Assembly (NCBI GenBank): GCA_031546985.1
Contig: JAVBJN010000059.1
Location: 21,609 to 85,608 of the forward strand
Length of the DNA stretch: 64,000 bases
Source: JAVBJN01 sp031546985
Lineage (GTDB): Bacteria; Bacteroidota; Bacteroidia; Chitinophagales; Chitinophagaceae
Reading direction: 5' to 3'
Shown: one piece after another, positions 26,568-36,100 of the stretch
Layout of the letters: each line of letters starts with the position of its first letter
Position numbering within the stretch: the stretch's first letter is position 1
The notes under the pieces: generated by a model
What the model saw: the letters and a program-made list of their open reading frames with translations, nothing else
The model's database searches: none
Told to the model about the DNA's origin: nothing
Made by a program: the position numbers and the translations under genes

Positions 26568-29500
26568 TTAAATACGGATGGTCGTATTCTGGTCTGCCTC
26601 CTGGGCTGGTTCCTGGTTAAACCATTGATCCAGTTCTATCAGATGCGCCAGGTTGGCTATGGTACTGTTTACAAAAAAGTTCTTTAACGGGATGGCCGTA
26701 TCGAATACTTCGTTTACACGATTCATTACACGGCTTACTTTAAGGCTGTCGCCACCCAGCACAAAAAAGTCATCGGCTACACCAATGTTTGTTTTGTTCA
26801 GGATCTCCTGCCATATAGCCACCAGCTTTTGCTCTGTATCCGTTTGTGGCGCTATATATGCTGTTCCTGTGCTGGTTTCGGTTTCCTGTGGTCTGGGCAA
26901 TACGGTTTTATCGGTTTTGCCATTGCTGTTTAACAGAAAACGGTCTACCTGGATGAAGTGCGCAGGTACCATATGGTCTGGCAATATGTTTTTGAGAAAC
27001 AACCTTAATGCACCGGCGGTAAGCTGGGTATTGGCTGTAAAGTAGGCGGCCAGTTCTTTTTCTGATTGCTGGTTTTCAATAGCCAGCACTACGGCTTCGT
27101 TAATGCTGGTATGTTGCAGCAGGGCTTTTTCTACTTCACCTGTTTCGATACGGAATCCTCTGATCTTTACCTGGTTGTCTAACCGGCCTATATATTCCAG
27201 CTCACCAGAGGACAATACCCTGGCCGCATCTCCTGAACGGTACAGCAGGCCGGGCCCAAAAGGATTGGCGATAAATTTTTCTGCGGTAAGCTCCGGACGG
27301 TTCAGGTACCCTGCAGAAACGCCGGCCCCGCCTATCCATAGCTCGCCCGGCACCAGTGGTGGCAATATGTTGCCATGCTCATCCAGTACGTAACAGGAGA
27401 GCGTGGGTATGGGGGTACCAATATTGCTGATGCCCGATGCTATTTCTACATCGCCTATTTCTTTATAGGTAACATGCACGGTGGTTTCTGTTATACCATA
27501 CATGTTAATAAGACGTGTGCCGGGGTAGTGCTGGTGCCAGTCTCTGAGCCTGGCAGGGTGCAGCTTATCGCCTCCGAAAATTACCCGGCGCAGCGCCACT
27601 TGCGGTGCTGCCAGCCAGGGTTTGATATGAAGCAGGTTATAAAAAGCAGCAGGCGTTTGGTTTAATACGGTTACCTGGTGCTGTACCAGTATTTCCAGGA
27701 AGGCTTCTGGTTGGGCGGCCACGTTTTTGGCAATCACAATTACTTTACCGCCAAAGAGGAGTGCGCCATACATTTCCCAAACCGAAAAGTCGAAACAATA
27801 AGAGTGGAACATGGTCCACACATCTTTATCGTTAAAGTCAAACAGGGGTTGCTCATTTCTAAACAGGCGCACTACATTGCCATGTGTAACCTGCACGCCT
27901 TTGGGCATACCGGTAGAGCCGGAAGTGTAAATTACATAAGCGATACTTTCTGATGAGGGCACGATCTGTGGCGGGTGCTGCAGGTGGTTGTCTGAGGTCT
28001 GTTGCTCAAAATCTGCAATCAGCGCGGTATCGATACACAATCTGGCATCGCAGTCGTGGCGTATAAATTGTATGCGCTCTTCAGGATAATCAGGATCTAT
28101 GGGCACATAAGCGGCGCCGCATTTTAACACCGCCAGTATGGCTATGATCTGCCATTGGTTACGGGGTAGCAGCAGGGCCACAAAATGCCCCTGGCTTATA
28201 TGGTGCTTCTGTTTCAGGTAAGAGGCCAGTTGGTTGGCCAAACTGTTCAGTTGGGTATAAGTGCATTGCCAGTTTTTAAATACCACTGCTGTGTTTGCCG
28301 GGTAGCGGCTTACCTGGTCGTGAAACAGGGAAAGAATGCTTTCCTGCTGCGGCCAGGCCAGGTGGGTTTTGTCGAGCTGCTGCAGCAGTAGGTGCCTGGC
28401 GGCATCAGGCATATTGGGTAGCTCACTTACACGGCAATCTTCATTCTGCTGCATATAAGTGAGTATAGCCTGGTACTGCGCCAGAAGCCGGTCAGCAGTG
28501 GCGGCATCGTAATACCGCTGGTTGTAGGTAAAGTAAATATGATAACCTGTATGCTCTTTTACTACCAGCAGGTTGTAATCGTACTTGCCCAGCCCCTGGT
28601 TGGTTTCGATAAGGGTGTAAGGCATGTTGCCAAAAGTATCTGCCCCTTCTCCTCCTCGCTCTTCGTATTGGAACAATACATCAAATAAGGCGGTGCGGCT
28701 CATATCCTTTTCTGGATTAAGGCAGGTTACAAGCTTGTCAAACGGAATGTCGGCATATTCCAATGCCTGGTTGCGGCTCTCCTGTATTTGCGACAGTAGT
28801 GCAGCTATAGACTGGTTGCGGGAAACCTCGTTTTTAAGGACTACCAGATTGGCTACAGGGCCTGTCATCTGTTCCAGCCCTTCCATATGGCGGTTCTCAG
28901 ATATTATGCCGGTTACGATTTCCTGCTGCTGTGCATACTGGGCCAATAGCAGGTGGAAGGCGGTAAGAAATATATCATAATGGTTATGCGCACTGGCTGA
29001 TATGTGCCTGGAAAGGTCTGCCTCCAGCCGGGCGGTTTTCAGCGCTGCTTCGTACACATGCACTTTTTCACGTTCGCGGTCGGTATAGAAATTTAAAGGT
29101 TGAATCTTACCGAGGCGGCTGCGCCAGAACAACATGAACTGCTCCAGCATTTCGTCGGTAAAATCTTTTTGCCAGGTCGCAAAATCGGCGAATTGGCTGG
29201 TGTGTGCTGGTGTTTGCAGCGCCTGTCCTTTGGTGAGCAGGGTATATTGCGTGGCTAATGTATTCAGCCACAGTTGCATAGTGCGGCGGTCGGCAATGAT
29301 GTGATGCGCTGTAAAAACAAGGTAACAGGTACCACCGTGGTTAATAAGTGCGATACGCCATAATGGACCTGCATCGAGCTTAAACGGATGTTGTATGATG
29401 CTGTTCCATAAACCGGCACGTTCGGTTTCGGTGCAGTTCTCCGCAAGGGTATAGGTAGCAAGTGGTACTTCTGCCAGGGAGTCTTGCACCACTTGCACAA

Positions 29501-29720
29501 TATGTTCGTTGTGTAGTATAAGATTGGTGCGCAGCAGATCGTATTGCTCGGCGAGCGTTGCCATACTCTGTGCCAATAGTGCGGCATCGGGCAGGCCGGC
29601 TATCTGTACAATAAGAGGCAGATTATGGTATACCGGACTATCGGAGTATAAGATGCCTTTCTCAAAATTATCGATAAACCAAAGCCGCTCCTGGTGATAT
29701 GATGCCGGAAAGATTTTCAT
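26568..29720 (-). CDS. NRPS module C-A-T, threonine code
   Basis: A 1050-residue single module. The condensation domain (approx. 1-430) has HHIIADR, where the final Gly of HHxxxDG is Arg. The adenylation domain (approx. 450-950) has YTSGSTGMPKG, YGITE and SNGKTDK. Its pocket, aligned to GrsA, reads D-F-W-N-I-G-M-V-H-K, the standard threonine code. The carrier domain (GGDSL, Ser near 988) is followed by a short tail ending QNTTIRI with no thioesterase. It follows the FAAL-NRPS gene after a 461-base gap and precedes the aminotransferase fusion by 13 bases. It should extend the peptidyl chain with Thr. Confidence 0.92.
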   Translation of the reverse strand: MKIFPASYHQERLWFIDNFEKGILYSDSPVYHNLPLIVQIAGLPDAALLAQSMATLAEQYDLLRTNLILHNEHIVQVVQDSLAEVPLATYTLAENCTETERAGLWNSIIQHPFKLDAGPLWRIALINHGGTCYLVFTAHHIIADRRTMQLWLNTLATQYTLLTKGQALQTPAHTSQFADFATWQKDFTDEMLEQFMLFWRSRLGKIQPLNFYTDREREKVHVYEAALKTARLEADLSRHISASAHNHYDIFLTAFHLLLAQYAQQQEIVTGIISENRHMEGLEQMTGPVANLVVLKNEVSRNQSIAALLSQIQESRNQALEYADIPFDKLVTCLNPEKDMSRTALFDVLFQYEERGGEGADTFGNMPYTLIETNQGLGKYDYNLLVVKEHTGYHIYFTYNQRYYDAATADRLLAQYQAILTYMQQNEDCRVSELPNMPDAARHLLLQQLDKTHLAWPQQESILSLFHDQVSRYPANTAVVFKNWQCTYTQLNSLANQLASYLKQKHHISQGHFVALLLPRNQWQIIAILAVLKCGAAYVPIDPDYPEERIQFIRHDCDARLCIDTALIADFEQQTSDNHLQHPPQIVPSSESIAYVIYTSGSTGMPKGVQVTHGNVVRLFRNEQPLFDFNDKDVWTMFHSYCFDFSVWEMYGALLFGGKVIVIAKNVAAQPEAFLEILVQHQVTVLNQTPAAFYNLLHIKPWLAAPQVALRRVIFGGDKLHPARLRDWHQHYPGTRLINMYGITETTVHVTYKEIGDVEIASGISNIGTPIPTLSCYVLDEHGNILPPLVPGELWIGGAGVSAGYLNRPELTAEKFIANPFGPGLLYRSGDAARVLSSGELEYIGRLDNQVKIRGFRIETGEVEKALLQHTSINEAVVLAIENQQSEKELAAYFTANTQLTAGALRLFLKNILPDHMVPAHFIQVDRFLLNSNGKTDKTVLPRPQETETSTGTAYIAPQTDTEQKLVAIWQEILNKTNIGVADDFFVLGGDSLKVSRVMNRVNEVFDTAIPLKNFFVNSTIANLAHLIELDQWFNQEPAQEADQNTTIRI

Positions 29721-30181
29721 AATGGTGTGTGGTTATAAGCGATTGGTGATGCTGCGGATTTCCGGTTATAGGTTGTATAACACGATTGCGTGGGTAATCC
29801 GGAAAGTAGTATTGGTTATAGCCTGCTACTCCGGTCTTCATTTACCGGTGTGGTATGCTCATAAAGAAGTTGGGCATGACGCAGGTGGACGGGCAGGTAT
29901 ATGCTGCAGACTTGCCGGGTATTGAGGAACAAATGGTATAAAAACTTAACAATAATACTTTTCATAACTTGATCTATGGTAAAATCAAATCGATTTACAT
30001 CGATTTAAAAATAATATCAAATAAAATTAAAGATAAATTTACAAAGCATGTACATAAAAAAATGTATGATACTGTATATATTTTATGTGTATATCATAAC
30101 GGAGGATCAGGATTTCGGGCAAGGCAATGCCTAACCCTGCTCGTGGGTTAGCATTGCGTTAAATTGTTTTACAGTTATGCG
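29721..30181. other. Gap between two NRPS genes, AT-rich with hairpin
   Basis: The 461 bases hold no convincing gene. 29960-30110 is strongly AT-rich. A hairpin (30124-30137 with 30145-30157, one bulged C) sits just after the end of the FAAL-NRPS gene. It lacks a long T-run, so it is a weak terminator or an RNA-stabilising element. This is the only large break in the minus-strand series and may carry a second promoter for the Thr module and everything downstream. Confidence 0.45.
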
Positions 30182-33100
30182 TCAGGTTCTTTTTACCCGT
30201 TCAATCCTTTTGATTTTTGGTGCTGGTGCCGCATCTGTTGTAGCCGCATCTGCAATAAGCTGGCTAAGACCGGCTATTGTTGCGTTGTTGAATAGTGCCG
30301 CAAAAGGCAGCTCGGTATTGAACTCGTTCCTCACCCTTGATATAATGCGGGCTGCCATTAAAGAATGTCCACCCAGGCTAAAGAAGTCGTCATGCACACC
30401 AGCCTGTGTTATTTGCAGTACCTCGCACCATATCCTTTCCAGTCTGCGTTCTGTATCATTACGTGGCGCAGTATAGTTTGCAGTGGTATGGATGTCTGTT
30501 GTAGCCGGGTCTGGCAGTGCATTCCTGTCTGTTTTGCCACTGGGGGTAAGCGGAAATTTGTCTAGCCGAACAAAATAGGCGGGTATCATATATGCTGGCA
30601 CCTGCCTGCCCAGTTGCTCGCGTAATTGAACAGGCTCAAGGGGTATATCGCTAACCATATAAGCTACCAGGTATTTTTCGTTGTTTTTTTCGCATGCAAT
30701 AACCACTGCTTCTTGTATGCCGTGGCAGGTGAGTAGCGCTGCTTCTATTTCACCAGGCTCTATGCGGAATCCCCTGATCTTGACCTGTGCATCTTTGCGG
30801 CCTATGTATTCAATATTACCATCGGGCAGCCATTTGCCTATATCGCCTGTGCGGTACATTTTCTGTTCCGGGATAAAAGGATGGTCAACAAATTTTTCGG
30901 CAGTTAGTGCTGGCCTGCCCAGGTAGCCGCGTGCCAGACCATCGCCTGAAATACAAATTTCACCGGCTATACCTACAGGCAGGTACTGCAATTGCGCGTC
31001 GAGTATGTATAATTGGGTATTCCATATGGGACGACCAATAGGGATATTGGTTTCCTGCCCGGAAGTGGTGTAATAAGAAACGTCTACCGAGGCTTCGGTG
31101 GGGCCATAAAGGTTATGGATGGGCAGGCCAGTAGCCTGGTACCATTGCCGCGCCATATCTGGCATCAGTTTTTCGCCACTGGTCATCACCTTTTGTAAAC
31201 TGCCCATCTGACGAATATTCAGCGGGTCGTTCAGCAATTCTTGTATAAACACATGCAACAAGCTGGGCACAAAATGCAGGCAGGTAACCTTGTAGGTGTG
31301 TATCAGTTGCAGAATGCGCTCTGGTGAGCCTGTATCTTCGCGCTGGCACAAAACCATTTGCGCGCCATAGCAAAGCGGCATAAATATTTCCCATACAGAT
31401 ACATCAAAAGTGTAGGTTGTCTTTTGCAGAATCACATCGGCAGTACTGTAGCCATAATGCTGCCACATCCATGCTATGCGGTTAACTACGCCCTGGTGTT
31501 CAAGCATACAGCCTTTGGGCTTTCCGGTAGAGCCGGAAGTATAAATAACGTAGGCCAGGTGATGTGGCAGTACTGCTACGCCGGGTTGATGGGCGCTGAG
31601 GGTGTGCGCAATGTTGCCAAACTGTTCCATAAACAGGTTGTCAATCATAATGCTGCTGTTGCTGTCTTGCCGGATGTAGGTAATCCTTTCTTCAGGATAA
31701 GCAGGATCTACAGGCACATATGCGGCACCTGATTTGAGGATAGCCAGCAGCGCAACAATCATTTGCTCCGATCTTTCCAATGCCACGCACACAAGGTCTT
31801 GTGGCATAACCTGGTGGGTATGGATAAGGTAATGGGCCAGCCGGTTGGCCTGCTCGTTCAATGCCTGGTAGGTAAAGGTGTTGCCAGCAAAAACGAGCGC
31901 TGTTTGGTGCGGCGTTTGAGCGGCCTGCGCCTCAAACAACGAACTGAGCGTGGCAGTATGGTCATAACCTGCCATTGTATTATTAAAGGAAGCCAGCAGC
32001 AACTGTTCCGGCTCGGGTATGAGATTTAAAAGAGCTACCTGGGCATTTGTTGCCGCAAGAATACTGTGCAGTAAAGTAGTAAAATGTGTGCCTATCCGCT
32101 CAATGGTTTGCGGAAGAAAAAGGTCGGTATTGTATTCAAGATCGAGCAGGAGCTGGTCGCCGCTACCTGTAAAGTTAAAGTACAGGTCAAATTTGCTGGT
32201 GCCCGTGCCCGAAGGGTGCCGTGTAAGCTGGAGGCCGGTATCCTGTCCGGCTGCAGCCAGTTCTTTTTCCATTGCCGAATAATCGAGCATAGCTACCAGT
32301 ACATCAAACAAAGGGTTGCGGGATGAATCGCGGGGTACGGCCAGCTCATCTACCAGGCTGTCAAATGGGTAGGCCTGGTGTTCATAAGCAGCAATAACGG
32401 TCTGCTTGGATTGCTGCAGCAGTTGTATAAATGAGTTGTCCGGATCAATGCGGTTATATAACGGAATGGTATTTACATACAGGCCAAGCTGGTTTTCCAG
32501 CCGGCGATGATTGCGGCCGGCTACCGGAGTGCCCATTATAATATCCGTTGAAGCGGTATAGCGATGCAGTAAAATACTGACCACCGTAATGAGCCCAATA
32601 AATGTTGTTGCATGCTGCGCGGAGCAGAGCTGGCGAAACGCCAATGCATCGGCAGCCGGCAGTTGTACACGCAGGGTAGCGCCATTGTAAGTCTTAAGCT
32701 GTGGACGTGCAAAGTCGCATGGTAGTTGCAGTGGGCTGATACGGCCCGACAAAGTTTCCTGCCAGTATGCTCTGCTGTGGTTAGCCGCCTCACTTTGCAG
32801 GTAGCGGTGCTGCCAGGTGGCGTAATCTTTATACTGAACCTCTGTTGCTGGTAACGAAGGCGACTCCTGCCGGCTAAATGCACGATACAGGAAAAGCAGT
32901 TCTTTCAGCAATACTTCCATTGACCATGCATCGCTGATGATGTGGTGCATAACCAGCACCAGCAGGTAATGATCGGTGTTGGTATGTATAAGTGTAGCCC
33001 GTAATAATGGACCCTTTTCGAGATCAAAAGGTTGTGTTTCCAGGTTGTTGACCAGCGCTTGTACAGCGCCGGGGGATTGGTGCCGGCAATCCATTTGTTC

Positions 33101-36100
33101 TAATTGAAACAATGAATTGGGTGCAATATGCTGGAACGGAATACCATCGTGTTCAATAAAAGTGGTACGTAACGACTCATGCCTGAGGCTTACTGCATGA
33201 AAACTCTGCGCCAGCGCCGGTACATTCAGCTTGCCGGAAAGCGCGGTTACAGATGGCATGTGGTAAGCTGCTGCACTTCCCGGAAATTTAGATAACACCC
33301 AAAGCCGGCGTTGTGCGTGCGATAGTTCGTAAAACGGTGCTTCTGCTACCGGGGTGATATCGTTGTAGTGGGCAAATTGTTTTTCGTTCAGTATCTGTGC
33401 CAGCGCTGCTACGGTTGGGTGGTGAAATATCTCGGCCAGTGTAAGCCCTGCATGCAGGGTTTGATGCACACGCGTTAGCAATTGCATGGCTTTAAGGCTA
33501 TCGCCTCCCGATTCAAAAAAATTATCGTGTACGGTAACGGCGGGCTGGTCCAGTACCTGTTGCCAGATGTCAAGCAAGGCTTGCTCATGCTCACGGGTTT
33601 CTGCCTGGGTAGTACCTTGTTCCGTGGCTTTTTGCCAGGGTAGGTCGGCCAGTTTTTTCCGGTCGGCCTTGCCATTCAGTGTAATAGGAATTTCTGTTAC
33701 TACCGCGTACCCGACCGGAACCATGTGCACCGGCAGTTGTTTTTTCAATTGCTGGTGTATCTCCGTGAGTTGTGCACCTTCTTTTAATTTCAGAATGCCT
33801 ACCAGGTAATGTTTTCCGGAGCTGTCCTGCCGGCAGGAGATAACAGCTTGTATTACGCTGGGCTGCTGCAGCAGGGTGTTTTCAATTTCGCCGCACTCTA
33901 CCCGTATGCCGTTTATTTTTACCTGGCTGTCTTTACGGCCAAAGAACTGAAGGTTGCCATCGGGCAGGCAGGCTGCAATATCTCCGGTTTTATACAGGTA
34001 TTGGGTTGCTACTGTGGCTATAGGATTGGGTATAAAAACTTCGGCGGTTTTAGCTGCATCGCCGAGGTAGCCGGTGCCCAGGCATATGCCGCCCAGGTAC
34101 AGATCGCCAGGTGTGCCTTCTGCTACTGGAGTAAGTGTTTCGTCCAGCAACAAGGCTATAACATTGTCGATAGGCTGGCCAATGGGAATGATATCGGGAA
34201 TGGTTTCGGGCACCTCATAAAATATAGTGCCGATAGATGCTTCTGTAGGGCCGTAGGTATTGGTAATGCCCACCGCTGGATGCATACGGCGAAAACGTTT
34301 TACGGCGCCGGCGTTCATAGCTTCGCCTCCTATGAGCAACTGGCGCAGTGTCTTTACTTTAGCCGCATACGCCGGCGCAGTTTCGAGATAGTCTACAAAC
34401 AAGCTGAATACAGAAGGTACAAAATCGGTAATGGTTACCTGCTGGCGGGCAATAAGACCGGCAATCTCGTGGAGGTCCAGACCATAAGTATCATCGGGTA
34501 TTACCATTTTGGCGCCGTTGGTAAGCGGCCAAAACATTTGCCATACCGATGCATCGTAGATATGACGGCTGGTAAACAGGATAACATCCTGCGTGTGACA
34601 ACCGTAAACTTTATTCATATATGCAAAACGGTTGTTGATGCCCTGGTGCAGGTTTACCGCGCATTTGGGAATGCCTGTGGTGCCAGAGGTATACATGCCG
34701 TATATGGGATCGCTCGGTTGCGCAATAAAAGTGGTTATAGCCACGGTAGTTGCTGGTATATTGTTGTGGTCTATCCGCATGCAGGGAATGCTGCCAAGGG
34801 TGGTGTACCGGTCTTCATTTACCAGCACCAGCAACGGCGATAACTGCTCTGATAACAAGTGCAGCCGCTCTTCGGGCCAGCCGGTATCCATTGGTACAAA
34901 TGGTGCGCCCAGTTTCATGAGTGCCAGTATGGTAAGTGGCAGCGTTATGGATTTGGTCATGAGCACGGGTACAAACATGCCAGGTTGTACGCCCGCCGCT
35001 TGTAATTGAGCCGCCAATGCATTAACCTGGTTTTGCAGTGTACCGTATGTTATTTCATCGATACCGTATACGATAGCGGTGTGCCCGGGTATAGCTGCGG
35101 CCTGCTGTTCAAAAAGTTGAATAATGGTAGGAGGTTGTACCACTGCTTTTGTGCCGGTTGCAAACCTGGTTCGTTGCAGTAGTGCTTCCTGCGATAAGAT
35201 CTGTGCAGCAGGGTTGGTCCATACCTTAAAATCCGGTTCTGCCACACTTTGTAAAAGGATCTGCTCATAGGCTTGCAACATGCTGTTGACACCATTGGGC
35301 GAGAAAACTGCCTCTTTATAATCGAGCCGTATTTGTATCCCCTCATCATGCTCCAATACATACGTATTCAGGTCGAGGTTCATATCCAGTCCAAAGTTGT
35401 CGGCGAAAGCTTCTGCGGCCATACGGCCATCCTGTTTGCCTATGAATCCTAATCCGTTGAAGAATACAGAAGTAAATGCAGGTTGCCCTGTGCTGCCAGT
35501 CATGTTAAGGTCTTTGGCCAGCATATGCAATGGATATGACTGGTGCTTAAGTCCGTTGAACAAAGCAGTTTTAACCTGGGCAGCCAGTTCCGAAAAAGTA
35601 GTATGCTCGCTTGCCTGCAAAGGCATCATGATGGCATTGATGAAAACGCCGGGCATGTGCTGCGTAGCTGTGTGTGTGCGGCCAGAAACCGGGATGCCAA
35701 TAATGATCTCTTTTTTGCCGCTCTGGCGAAACAGCATTACTGCAAAAGCAGAAAGCAGCATAACATAGGTAGTACTGCTTTGCTGTAGGGCGAGTGCGTT
35801 TATCTGCGCGGCAGTAGCCTGGTTTATATGTAACAGTGCTGTGCGTCCTTTGCTGCTGCCGGTGACCTGTGCAGCCGGGTCGTATGAAAGAAAGGGGGTA
35901 ACCCCGTTGGAAAATAGGTTGCGCCAGTAAGCCGCCGAGGACTGACTGCCTGCCAGCGCCTGATTGGCCCAATGCGTATAATCTTTATACTGCCAGTCTG
36001 GCAAGGCAATGGGTGTGGAAATTTGTTGTTGTAAGCTGGTGTGCCGGTGTAGGAGCTCCTGCACCAGTTGCAGCAGTGCTGTGCCATCGGCAATAATGTG

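Noticed and set aside
33809..34843. A 344-codon open frame on the + strand inside the FAAL-NRPS gene
   Set aside because: It is antisense to a well-supported adenylation domain, has no recognisable motif and a composition expected from antisense reading.
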